A stretch of DNA of 64,000 nucleotides. Source: Trema orientale. Taxonomy: Eukaryota > Streptophyta > Magnoliopsida > Rosales > Cannabaceae. The notes beneath the pieces were generated by a model. That model was not told the origin of the DNA. It did not search any database and saw only the letters and a program-made list of their open reading frames with translations. Made by a program: the position numbers and the translations under genes. The DNA lies in contig JXTC01000088.1 of NCBI GenBank assembly GCA_002914845.1, positions 335,461-399,460 of the forward strand. Reading direction: 5' to 3'. Below, one piece after another: positions 1 through 11,719 of the stretch (the first letter of the stretch is position 1; the number at the start of each line of letters is the position of its first letter).

Positions 1-3000
1 ATCCCATTATGATAAGATAGTACAATAATTGAAAGATATGGAAATTATCTATTTGTCTCACATATATTATGAAATCAAGCGTAATAAATAAATTAGTCCC
101 AACTCCCACGACGTATCATATAAAATATATATCGGGCCTCTAAATTTGGGAAAATCTAAAACTCTATTAAAGTAATGATAATATATATATATATGGAAGG
201 AAAAAGGCAAAAGAAAAAAAAAATGAAGGGATCAATTGTGCTACGCCTTATCCCAACCACCGGAGATCGTAGTATAGATAATGTTGTTCCACTCAAATCT
301 AAGGACATGGTCATGTCTCATATAGGAACAATGTACTTTCTAAGTCTTGTGTGCCATTAATGAAGTGGCCCATTTCACCAATTGGTCAAATTATTATTTT
401 TTTGAAGAAGAAGAAGAAGAAAAAAAGAAACAAAAAAGTGGGTTTTACGTCAATTTTTCTAATCTTTCGACGGATTAGCCTGCTCGTAGATTGATTCATT
501 GAACAAGGTCCTAATCATGATCCATCTAAGTTATCTCAGCATAGCTTATTTATAATGTTTTTCATCATTTAAATAAAGCAAGAAAGAGCATGGCTAGGCT
601 AAAATCTTACCTTTTTGGGAGCTCATAATTTAGAAATTTGACATGAATAATAATAATTCAGACTAAAATGAATTTTTTATGAATATTTTGAAAAATAATT
701 TTTTCAATAGTGTCGACTGTTGAATAATTCTAAAAAAAAGTCATAATTTTATGGTTACAAATTGTGTGACATCCGGCATACACTATATATTACTAGAAAA
801 ATCATTTTTCACAACTCTACTAAAAAAAGTCATTTTAGTCCAAATTATTAGTGGTCATGTCCATTTCCCTCGTGTGTTTGCTTGGATTTTTATTTACAAC
901 GAATTCATGACTATCTCAATTTTTCATATATCATTTAAATTACCTAGAAAATCATTATCTTATCATTACCAAATCCAGTAATGTGTAATGCTATAATTTA
1001 GCATAGCACAAATATTCTCCTTCAAAATAATGTCATAACATTTGACTAAACAGAGATTTTTTTCAGTACAAAATGTCCTGAAAAGGAGTTTTAAAATATT
1101 AAAAATTGCATTTTGTACTGAAAAAAATCACATTTTGTTATTCTCACGATTGTTACGCTAGTAACGCTATTGTATATATCATAGTTCATATTCTCCTTCA
1201 ACTTTCCTTCTTTTTATAGCTTTTATTGAGTGCACTAATAAATGCCTTTTTTCTGCTAAATGAGTGAGACTAGTAAACGGTTAGTAATAGTTTACAGTTT
1301 TTTTTTCCTTTCAATAAGTAATAGTTTATAGTTGACTTATCAATAGTTGAATAATAATAATAAACTTAAATAAGGACTGGACTTAAAACTAATATAATGT
1401 GCTAAATTTAACAATTTTTTATTTTATAATCTCAATGGAAATGAAACTAATATAACTTAAATTTTGTCACATTTATATTAACAAACAATATAGATCATTT
1501 ATTGATGTGAGTCTCATAGTGAAACCAATTTAAAATCTCTCCAGTATAACGTAATGAAGGTAACAGTGATGTACACCATTTTTTAGGACGATTACATTTG
1601 CAATGATTTCATTCCTTATAGTGATGTATACTTTTTTCTTTCTTTTTCAAATCAAATTGAGGTCGAGATTACTCATTTGACCCACCAATCTTCTTGGCTA
1701 TGAACCATAGGTAATTTTGGGTCGAATTTGATATCTCACCCATTACATCACATTGACCACTGACTTGGAATATTGTACATTATCNATTCTATTACACAAA
1801 ATAGAGTCAAAATTCCTTAACGTTAATTGGGAAGATTGAATCTTACACGTGGATATATAGTAGACACTTCTATCATTTTATTCTATTTTTTAAAAGCAAA
1901 TTATAAAGTTGGCTGATTCGGTATCATTGACATAATGACAAGTTTCGGTTCTTAAACGTAGCACTTTAAATGGTCAACAGTAGGGAATCTATATATATAT
2001 ATATTATCATGAACGTTATAAGTTTGAATAAAAATGAGGAAAGGTGGTATCTGCATGCATAAATCTCATTATATCATTTCATTATTATTCTCTCATGAGT
2101 TTATTATATGGTATTTCAAGTATACAAAATGCTGGATGTAAAAGTGAGTGACACGGAATAGACCAGAAAACTGAAACTCAACTGTACATAGATAACACAA
2201 TAAAGGAGCTAGTCTCTCTGAAAACAATATTTTGATCAATAAATAATACTAGTATTCAAACTTTGTTTGCATATAAATGGGATGGGATTTTAATTAGGTT
2301 AAGTTTACATCAGGTTGACGGCCCTTTGGTTTTCGTTTTGAATATTGTTTTGGTGTTTTCTATTCTAATTTATAACTTACATTCAGATACTAGGGCAGCT
2401 ATTTTCTAGCCCAAATTCATCTGAAAACTGACCCAAAGTTGGGGACATATAGTACACATGAAGTTTTGTTTACAATTTATTCACCATCAATATTTTTTAT
2501 CAACTCATACATTGCTTGTAAGACCCTTAAATTTAACTCTAGTCCAGTGCTATAAATATTAGCATTTTTTTTCTGTCTCGTCTAAAATACAATTATTATA
2601 TTATAAATCTTAAGCAAACACTTCCAAATTATATGCACTTATACATGCAATCGAATTAATAATATGAGTAAGATAATAATATATGGTTACCAAACTTTCT
2701 CATTGAGTGGTGCATATTTCCAGTTATAGATTATTAGGTTACATAAAGGAAAAAAAAAATATACCTTGAACTTATGGTCGTCTCTATACATGTGTGTATA
2801 TATATATATTTATTTATTTATATATTGTGTGTCAAATATACACTTGATGTGTTCATAAAACATAATTTTTCTACCAATGTGACCCCAGCATGGTCGTCAA
2901 AAAGGACTGATCAATTTTATTTTCGTTCTTTCAAATCATCACTTGGTGGTAGTTGCCATCGATCAAGCTGAACATGACCTAGAGATCAACTCGTCTCAAT

Positions 3001-3519
3001 TCTCCACAGCTCTTAATTAATAAATCCTGTTTCAAAATTAATATATAATAAAAAATTAATAAATCAAGTCCGCCTCAACTATATATGGTTGTTAACCTTT
3101 ATTTGATTTATTTTAATTGTCAATAAACAAATATATGTGCATAAGATATTCGTATAAGTATGTGGCTAATTATACATGAACTTATAGTTGCTTGTCTAGA
3201 TAAAGAATTTTTGGACTGTTATTTAAAATTAATTAAGTTCCTCTAATTAATTTATTATCTGTCTAAAAGTCCTACTCCATAAATCTTTGAAGTTATATTC
3301 ATCATCGATGTCGTGCCCTTAGAACATTTTGAAAGGTCTTTATTAGATAAACTAGTGATATACAACACCAATTAGAAGGTAAGAAGAGGTTGAATATTCA
3401 ATAGGCAATAATTGAAGGATTTTAATAGGGTTCATTATTGGACTTATATTTCTCTTACTAAGTAAATAAACTAAGAAACAAAATAAATTTCAAGATACAC
3501 TATAGTCTTTCCCCCTTTT
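1..3519. other. AT-rich intergenic DNA, no gene seen
   Basis: No reading frame here resembles a protein I recognise; the short open frames are chance AT-rich ones. The stretch holds short TA runs, one undetermined base (N at 1785), a perfect hairpin-forming inverted repeat (1055-1129) and, near 790-866, a piece resembling one arm of the inverted-repeat element found at 46848-47104. I see no tRNA or other RNA gene. Confidence 0.6.
1055..1129. repeat. Perfect 21-bp inverted repeat (hairpin)
   Basis: Positions 1055-1075 and 1109-1129 are exact reverse complements over 21 bp, separated by a 33-nt loop. The arms contain the core TTTCAGTACAAAATG and its complement. An RNA or single strand could fold into a stable AT-rich stem. 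Without a longer flanking fold or a known sequence it cannot be called a microRNA; it may be a relic of a small palindromic transposon. Confidence 0.7.
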
Positions 3520-5955
3520 TGTCACGACCCAAAATCCTAGGCCGTGACTTTTGGTAATTTTGAGTGTAAATTAATATAAATAAAGAGTTTTACAAAATTA
3601 AGAGAAAATCAAATACTTGGATATTTCATTTTAGTCTCTGAATCCTTAGAAATTACAAACAAGAAAGAGCCTATCCTTAGTTTAATTTATTAAGAAAATA
3701 TACCAATTAAAATTTAATAAAATATAATTAATTTGTAAGAAAACTTGGTGTGACAAAAGCTTTAATGTTGATTAAAATGAAGTTCGCAAACCTTAAGTCG
3801 GAAAGTCCAAGAATTGATTTACAAAGTTAATCAAATTTCCAAGTACCTAAAACTTTGAAAGTATGCTCCTTGGGAATCATAGTGTCCCATTTATATACCA
3901 AATCCTCAAATAGTAATAAATACATCCTTATACAATCACTTAACAGAAGCAAGATAATTGGCTAAACAGCTAGACATGAAGAAAAATAAAACAAGGTATA
4001 AGGACCAACCGAAGAGGGATAGGACCCTGAGCGTAAGCCAAGCGACTTGTTTGACCATCGAGACAACTGACTCAAATAAATAATCACTTGAAAGGGAGGA
4101 AAATAGAAGGGGTAAGCTCGAAAGCTCAGTAGGAAAACTGTTACCTCATTTTAAAGCCTTTTTAATGATGGAAACCCCTTGCATAGTTAGTTTAATCTAA
4201 AATACCTTTGCAAAACCATATGTGTACATATTCATAAAATATCCAAAACTGATAATCCGTATACACATACATATATATCGTTATACAGAAAACATAATAT
4301 CTAAAAAACTAATTAGTCCACAAACACATGACACAAATCCATTCATACCCATGAGTTCACCACCTCTCATCAATGGAAACTAGGGTGTTGGCACTATGTG
4401 TGCCATACATCTAGACAAATTTCACTCCATACATGTATGATGAAAATCTCCAATAGTCACAAGCATCAATCAGTAAAGTCGAGTCGTACATGATAACCAT
4501 TTATTAAAACTAACAAGAAATGTATGAAAAAGATACTAGTTTGTTTCTCCAAAATCAACAAAGTGGACATTTATTACAAAATCCACACCTTGTGAAATGG
4601 TAAATGAGGTCATATTTAAATTACCCTAGTTGATTTTTCTTTCAAAGGTAATAAAACATTTGGGCGATCCAAATCATAACTAAACACCCCTGAAAAAAAA
4701 AGGACAAAAATATTCAAACGTTTTTTTTCGGTCTCACTAGCCTTACATACCAAACTCGTATAAATTTTAATATCTGTTTATTCCAAATCAACTTTTTTAT
4801 TATTATTATTATTTTATTTTAGGATATTGCATGATAATATTATATTTCAAGATGGTTTTGGCCAGTTGGCTCTATTATTATCACCATAATTTGTCGGCCA
4901 TATTATTTTTTTATTTTTATTTTTTAAAAAGTGGGGCTTAACTAATGACCACCACTTACTACAAATTAAAGAAAAATGACACACACACACACTACCAAGG
5001 TTTGAACCCCTGACCCCCCCAAACACACACACACAATCCTCAAACTTTGGACCAACTGAGCTAGCCCCAGTTGGCAATTTGTCGGCCATATTAGTACGAA
5101 GAATCCTTTTTTCTCTCCGTCCTTTTCCCTTAAAAAAAAAAAAAACAAAACAAAAACATTCAAACGTTTATTCTAATAAACCTTTAACTAAAAAATTTCA
5201 ATAATTTGACCAACAAATGGTATATAAACCTATCACATCAAATCAGACCATAAAGTTACAGAATCATAAATTCAAGTTCAACAATGATGCAAGTCTCTTT
5301 ATACCAAAAACTGTCGGTTGTTTTCTTTTTCCGTTAGACATGAAACTTTTCTGAAAATCACTACTACCATTGGTAAAGCAGCCAGAAAAATTTACAGGAG
5401 CATAATAAAACATGATCACTTTCAAGCAAACAATATGATTATACCATCAAATCAGGAAAGAAGGTGAGGCTGAATATATTTACCATTGATCTTTCTTGAA
5501 CTTTCCGAAATGACAGATTTAGCTATCTCTTCTGCTAGTTTGACCAATGCCTACTCAAACAAATCAGGACATCAAAAGTTTAGCGTTATTCTTATTTGAG
5601 GTCAAACGGTGGCCAGAATCGTCGCCGGTGACGAAAACTCCGAAACGATCACTAATAGCGTTTTCTGGGCGGAACGACTCTCAATGGCGGCCGGCGACGG
5701 GCGGCGCGACTGCTAGTGGCACAGGGAGGCATCGCCGGGGTCCCTTGCGGTCGGACGGCGACTGGGCGAGCCTCGGCAGTCCTTCGGTGGTCTTCGGCTG
5801 AGAGGAAACCGAGAGTGAGGGAGACAGATAGAGTCGGGAGGGGGGAGAGGACGAGACAGAGAGAAAACATATATATGTATATATTTAATTAGTTTTTTTT
5901 AAAAAAAAAATCTGGTCAAATGACCATATTACCCTTAAAAAAATGAGTTATTACA
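3520..5955. mobile_element. LTR-like segment of a degraded retrotransposon
   Basis: The segment opens with TGTCACGACCCAAAATCC and closes with ATTACA, so it has the TG...CA ends of a plant LTR. It is followed at about 5968-5995 by a TATAGGAATTTCGTCCTGAA motif, a combination I associate with plant Gypsy-type elements. It contains a GC-rich island at 5590-5830, rich in GGCGGCCGGCGACGG-like runs, unlike the AT-rich surroundings. No 5-bp target duplication is obvious (CTTTT against TTCTC) and no gag or pol domain is seen, so this may be a solo or orphan LTR. A SINE is nested inside it. Confidence 0.45.
4906..5075 (-). mobile_element. tRNA-derived SINE with 18-bp target-site duplication
   Basis: Read on the minus strand, the element starts with a tRNA-like head: GGGGCTAGCTCAGTTGG matches a pol III A box and GGTTCAAACC a B box. 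Between them lies a GT-rich stretch, and the far end is A-rich (T-rich on the plus strand, about 4906-4930). It is flanked by the exact direct repeat AATTTGTCGGCCATATTA at 4888-4905 and 5076-5093, the mark of LINE-driven retroposition. It sits inside the LTR-like segment and is therefore younger than it. Complete CA/GT dinucleotide runs inside it may have expanded after insertion. Confidence 0.85.
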
Positions 5956-7788
5956 TTCTCTCATCCTTATAGGAATTTCGTCCTGAAATTCAAGTATAAA
6001 ATGAGAGTATGAACAAGATCGTAAGAAATAGTCACTGGAAGTGTAGTGAGCACTTGACTATAGAATTTAAGTCTATTAACCGAATACTAGTTAACAAAAG
6101 CATGTGAAACAGACAGTCCTCACTTGGCATCAAAGTCCCGCCAACATACCGTACTGCACTATGGTATGGTATAAGGATGCACATGGAGAGATCGAAATTA
6201 CGAGATGACTCAACAATAGGTAAAAGAATCTCAACACCCATAATTGGAAATGACGACCTCAAGTATATGAGTGATGAAAAGATAATAATGAAAACCATGG
6301 CTAGAAGCCGAAGACACAACACTCCGAATACTGATTGTAAGGCACCAAACTAGAACAACAGACCAAATATCAGATATAAAAATATCGTCCCCCTGATCAA
6401 ACTATATCAACAATCTCCTGGGACATTCCCATTTGTCTGTAACTAGTTCTTGGTTGTAGACAATCTCTGAGTCAATAATTCTAAAAGAAGTCTCCTTTCA
6501 AGCACAGAACATGATCGAATAGAGTTTAAGACGGAGAACAAGGATCCTTGTGCTATACCACACAAGAAAAATGAGCTTAGAAATCGAAGGTGACAAAGAG
6601 AGTTCAATGGTTCACAACTATTTTCTGCTCTCCGATTAGAGTGAGGAATAACACCAACACGAAACACTTCTAGTCAAATACAAAACTAGAATACCCAAAC
6701 AGGAAATCACCAACACAAAACGTTAGTGCAAACTTCAATATCAAATGCAGCACCCAAACATGAGAAATTTCAAAAGCATTTCAAACTTTTTATCCAATGT
6801 AAAACCTCATTAAAGAAAACCAAAACGAATGCTGACCCAAAGACTCTACAAGTTCTTGATATAAAGAAAACTCCAGGGACACAATCCAATGTCCCGGAAA
6901 TATGTATATGACAACTGAAATCGATACTTAATGCTCTAGAAATAAGGTTCTAATAGGATAGGCTGTCTGGTACCATACTCGAGTGATGCCTGTCTCCTAT
7001 GAAACCTCTTTTCAATTTTTAATGAAAATAATTTTAAAAACCATTTTTGAAAATATTGAATGTAAAAAGTTTTGGGGCTAGGAATACTACACTAGTTCAC
7101 GACATGGTTTCTCCCTGGCCAAAGGTAAACCACGCTTGAACTCCGAGTATCCCTTTACAATATAGAAGTAGAGTCCAACGACTCTTAAGGTAAAAATCCA
7201 TGAATAATCTCATTCCAATTACCATTAACCATATAACGATAACTATGCTATATATATCTTTAAACAAGATAAGGGATTCAGGTTTAGCTATTAACAAAAC
7301 ATACTTCAGGCCCTTGAGCCTTAGGGGATGAAAAGATGGGGGCTAATATTTCATGATCATCGATAGCCTTTGCATTGAGATCATCCACGTTTTTGGATCC
7401 CAAGAGCGACAATACATGCTCTAAAGTGGGCCCGACTTTGAGGCCAGAGGCAATGATGCTCAATAGGATATTGATTGACAATGGAAAGAACATGAAGTTC
7501 TTCTCCAACTCATGTTCTTCATTGAGACGAAATTACTTCATTATCTGCCTATTCAATTCCATGGTGTTTATTCTTAGCTATGTTCATGTATTCGAATTTA
7601 CATATACAAAGGAAAGTTGAGAAGCTATTTATAAAGGCTAATTCTTTTTATCATTTTTTTTTTTTGGTGGGTTTATTGTGCCCCTTTGAGCAATCCAAAT
7701 TATCTTTTTTTTTTCCCCTTACTTCATTATCTGCCTATTCAAACCATTTACCTTTTTTCCTTTTTTTGTTTTTTATCCTAGTTTCAGG
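5956..7788. other. Unassigned DNA, possibly retrotransposon-derived
   Basis: This stretch follows the LTR-like segment and is slightly less AT-rich. Short open frames on both strands (for example 7284-7508 minus and 7375-7620 plus) show no domain I recognise. It may be the decayed interior of the retroelement, but no protease, reverse transcriptase or integrase motif is visible. Confidence 0.4.
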
Positions 7789-7932
7789 TATGTTCCAAAA
7801 AATGGGATAATTATTAGTTGATCCTATCTCATTAGGATTTTGGTTACCAAAACAGTATTAGAATGTTCCAAAAATGGGGTAATTATTAGTTGATCCTATC
7901 TCATTAGGATTTTGGTTACCAAAACAGTATTA
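7789..7932. repeat. Two-copy tandem repeat, about 72-bp unit
   Basis: A unit beginning near ATGTTCCAAAAA and ending TACCAAAACAGTATTA occurs twice back to back (about 7789-7860 and 7861-7932) with very few differences. It looks like a recent local duplication without coding content. DNA from here to 8318 is AT-rich and featureless. Confidence 0.85.
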
Positions 7933-8318
7933 TTTAATATCTCATTGTGATTTGGTTACCATAAAAATAGTATCTAATTTATATTTTTATTTAACTATAA
8001 CGTTGTCTATTTACTTAAAGGTATTAAAAATTTAGTATTTATAGAAAATGGCCTTTTTTCAGATCAATTTAAAAAATAGCTGTTTTTTTATACCTATTTA
8101 ATAAATGATTGTTTTATAATTTTATTTTGATAACTGGCTTCTTTTTAGTTGATCTACTATTTATAAAGTAAATCAATTTTCAAAAAAGTAGATCAATTTT
8201 TGTAAAAATAAATCAATATTCATTATCTGATATATAGTTTCTTTCTTTCTTTTTTTTTTCTTTTTCATTCATTTCTTATATTGCAAATAATATTATATGA
8301 GAAAAAACAAGAAACTAA

Positions 8319-9430
8319 GGGCCTGTTTGGCATTGTTTTTTGTTTTCTGTTTTTAGAGTTATGTTTTCAGAAATGAGAACAAAAACTGTTTTATAATGTT
8401 TTTAGAAAACAATGGGTGTTTGGAAAATATTTTCTAAAAATATTTTTTAGGAAAAAAAAAGTATATGAATATAAAAAATCATCTTTGTATTATAAAAAAA
8501 AAATATTTAGAGAGAAAAAGTCAAGAGAGAGTGACCAGGTATAAATTCAAGTAAGGGAATGAGGAGAGAGAAAGTCACAAGAGAAAAGGTAATGAAAGAT
8601 AATAATGAGAGAAAAAGTGATAAGAGAGAATATGGAAATAAAAAGTGTTGAGAAAGATAGAAGAAAAAAAAACTGAAAAAGTCAAGAGAGAGTGACCAGG
8701 TATAAATTCAAGTAAGGGAATGAGGAGAGAGAAAGTCACAAGAGAAAAGGTAATGAAAGATAATAATGAGAGAAAAAGTGATAAGAGAGAATATGGAAAT
8801 AAAAAGTGTTGAGAAAGATAGAAGAAAAAAAAACTAATGAAAACACACAAGAAAGAGAAAGTGATAAGAATACATGAGGATAAAAAATAAAGACAAAAAA
8901 AATTATAAAAAACAAAGTAGTAATAAAGAATAAGGAGGGATAATGTGATTAAAAAAAATAAAGGGATAGAAAATAATGAGAGAGAAAGTGATAGAATAAC
9001 ATAAGGAGAGAGAAAAGGATGACAGAGAATAAGGAGAGAGAAAATAGTGAGAGAGAATGAAGAGAGAGAAAGTGATCAGAGAGTATGAGGATTGAGAGAA
9101 TGAAGAAAGAGAAAGTGATAAGAGAGAATGAAGAGAGAGAAAGTAGTTAGAAAAAATGACGAGAGAAAACTATGAGAGAGAAAGTTACAAGAAAATATGT
9201 ATATGAAAGTTATATAAAAGAATTTTTATTTTTTTCAGAAAAAGAAAAAGTTAAGAAAACACCTTGAAAACAACATTTTGTTGTTCTCTGAATTTTCTGT
9301 TTTCTTTAACTTTGTTTTTAAAAACTGTTCTCAGAGAACAATGCCAAACACCCTTTACTTGTTCTCAGAAAACAGTTTTCTGTTTTTAAAAACAAAAAAC
9401 TGTTTTTTAGTTATGATGCCAAACAGCCCC
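8319..9430. mobile_element. Harbinger/Tourist-like non-autonomous element
   Basis: The left end GGGCCTGTTTGGCAT (8319-8333) and the right end ATGCCAAACAGCCCC (9416-9430) form terminal inverted repeats with one mismatch. The inverted similarity continues inward as TTTTCTGTTTTTAAAAAC-like stretches. The element is flanked by TAA at 8316-8318 and 9431-9433, fitting the 3-bp TWA target duplication of PIF/Harbinger elements. There is no transposase frame. The interior is GA-rich (GAGAGAAAGTGATAAGAG-like) and carries a 161-bp tandem duplication. Confidence 0.8.
8515..8835. repeat. 161-bp tandem duplication inside the Harbinger-like element
   Basis: The block that begins AAAAAGTCAAGAGAGAGTG appears twice, offset by 161 bp (GTCAAG at 8520 and 8681), each copy ending in GAAGATAGAAG-type sequence and a run of A. 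The copies are nearly identical, so the duplication is recent. An apparent 91-residue minus-strand reading frame here is a by-product of the purine-rich repeat. Confidence 0.9.
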
Positions 9431-10060
9431 TAAGTTCCGGCAAGAGATCACGATTTTAAGGACAATTCAACCCGGAAAACAAGAAACAAGAGGTGGCTCG
9501 ATTCTAAGGACGAAGAGAATTATGACTTATATTGAGTAATGGGTCTGAAAATTTTGAGGCTTTTTCAACTTTCATAAGAAATCGAAATTGAGAGCAAATG
9601 GGTTAAGGAGAGATCACCTGCATGGCACGTACGTAGACACCCGATTAAATAAACTTTCGATTGTTTGATGCTTTAGAACTAATGGATGAAGCTATTTTCC
9701 AAGAGATGGTGCTTTAAGCTATCAAAACATAAATTTGTGAGCTTGATCTCTGCATATTTGTGGGTTTGGAACTTTAATTAATCCAATTTTTTTCTCCTTG
9801 GATTTTAATCCGGCCATTAGAAATATCATTCAAAGAATAACAAGAAAAGATACATGCATGGATTTTATATCTCATAAAACAACATAGATCGTTTAGAGAG
9901 CCAAAATTGTCCCTTTTCAAGTTTTTGTTAAAATATTGATACAAGTCAAACACACCATGAATAGAGAGAAGGAGAAAGAAGAATCGGATGGAGGAAGCTC
10001 ACTGGTTGAGGTTTCTTCTATTTATTTTCTCTTTGTTTTTTTTCGTTTTTATTATTTTTG
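9431..10060. other. Intergenic DNA, nothing recognised
   Basis: No gene, RNA or repeat structure is apparent in this stretch between two DNA transposons. Confidence 0.6.
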
Positions 10061-11120
10061 GGGTAAAGCTTCTGTTTAGCCTCCAAATTTTAGACATATA
10101 ATCCTATTTTGGTCCCTGGCTTTTCAAATGGCCCATTGAAGATCCCGATCTATTAACGTGTCCTAAATTATTATAAAATCTTATTTTACCTTCAGACTTT
10201 AAAACATTCATATCTTAATACCATATCCATTGAAATGTCTCATTTTCATCTCTACACTCACTTTATTGTAAAAACAAACAAAAAGATCACGTGTCACTCA
10301 CATGAGACTTTTAACAAAAATATTTTAAGCAATTTGCTGAAGTAGTAGAATTTTTTTGCTTAATATATATGAAAAAAAATAAAAGATTTATTTCAGTACA
10401 CAAATTAGCGATCCCTTTATAATTATGATTTAGTTTTGAATTTTTTTTAAATTTTTTTTTAGATTCATCATATTGGGTGAATGTTACAATAAATTCAAAC
10501 ATAAATAAGATTCACTGCATTTTTAATATTCAAATCAATTTAAATATATATATATATATATATATAAAAGATAATTCAGGGTTTTTGTGACAAAAACTTG
10601 ATAATGTAGTATATCCTTATTATATTTGAACTTAATATAGCACTCACCTAGTATGATGAATCTAAAGAAGGTCACAAAAATTTCAAAACTAAATTATGAC
10701 TACAAGAGGATCATTAATTTTTGTATAAAGATATTTTTTAAAAAATAAAATAAAAATTTTCTATTACCTTATTTTTTGTCTTTCAAATTACTTAAAATAT
10801 CTTTGTTAAAAGCTCATGTGAGTGACACATATTCTTTTTTGTTTGTTTTTAATAATAAAATGACTGTAGAGATGAAAATGAGACACTTTGTGGATTAGGT
10901 GCTAAGATATAAATATTTTAAAGTTTGAGGGTTAAATAAGATTTATAATAATTTAGAGGCCAAAATCAGGAATTTTTTCGTCCATTTGTAACGAAAAGAT
11001 GACGAAAGGGCTAAAATGAGACACGTTAATAGATCGAGGGTCTCCAATAAACTATTTAACAAGTCAATGGACAAAATGAGATTATGTATTAAATTTAGGG
11101 GCTAAAAATAAATTTCACCC
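10061..11120. mobile_element. Mutator-like element with about 250-bp inverted repeats
   Basis: The left arm (10061 to about 10325) is repeated in reverse complement at about 10775-11120. Matching pairs include the ends GGGTAAA/GGGTGAAA, the CATTTTGTCC/TTTTGGTCC-type stretches, GATCTATTAACGTGTC against GACACGTTAATAGATC, and CACTCACATGAG against CTCATGTGAGTG. The flanks are TTATTTTTG (10052-10060) and TTATTTTTA (11121-11129), an 8-of-9 match consistent with a Mutator-type 9-bp target duplication. No transposase is encoded. A TA run lies near the middle (about 10543-10566). Confidence 0.75.
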
Positions 11121-11719
11121 TTATTTTTAAGTAAACGGGTAATATCAAGTACAAGTATGCCTATTTTAGTCTTTTAGAACTGTGGGCCTAGTTTACTATC
11201 AGATCAATTGTTGAGCATTGGATAGTGACCTTACGTAGGGACAGCTCTATAATCGTGCCCAAAAAAAAAATTAAAACGAGTTGCTTTTTCTAATTTAAGT
11301 GTAAAAACGAGTTTAATACGTGAGACACTATCTCAATACAAGTTTGAGAATGTTAGCACTTAGCGGTGCATTTTATAATAGAAGGCAGAGTAAAACAGAT
11401 GGTCAAATTCCTTTAAAAAAAAAAAAAAACAGATGGTGAAATTTAGGGGCAACGGTACTGCTTTTAACCCTGTTTTTTCCAATCAGGTTAATTATTTTTT
11501 TTTTAAAGATTTGTTTTTCTCCTTATGAACTTACAGATATGGGCCAACTTTTTAAGATTTATATGTTTTTTTGCTTCTTGCTCCAATCCCACGTGTATAT
11601 AGTGACACATCGTAATTTAAAACGGAAAAGAGAAAAAATACGTGTAAGGGGACAAGAAAACAAGCATGGTTTATTTTGTCAACGAAGAAGGAAATCAATA
11701 TTTCGGTAATTTGTAATTG
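11121..11719. other. Intergenic DNA, nothing recognised
   Basis: AT-rich sequence with A and T homopolymers between a Mutator-like element and the 3' end of a LINE. No gene is supported. Confidence 0.6.

Noticed and set aside
4980-5075. Possible tRNA gene on the minus strand
   Set aside because: A and B boxes are present, but the segment between them contains GT repeats and cannot fold into a cloverleaf; flanking duplications show it is a SINE.
8575-8850. 91-codon Phe/Leu/Ser-rich frame on the minus strand
   Set aside because: It is the complement of a purine-rich 161-bp repeat inside a MITE; its own sequence is internally duplicated for that reason.
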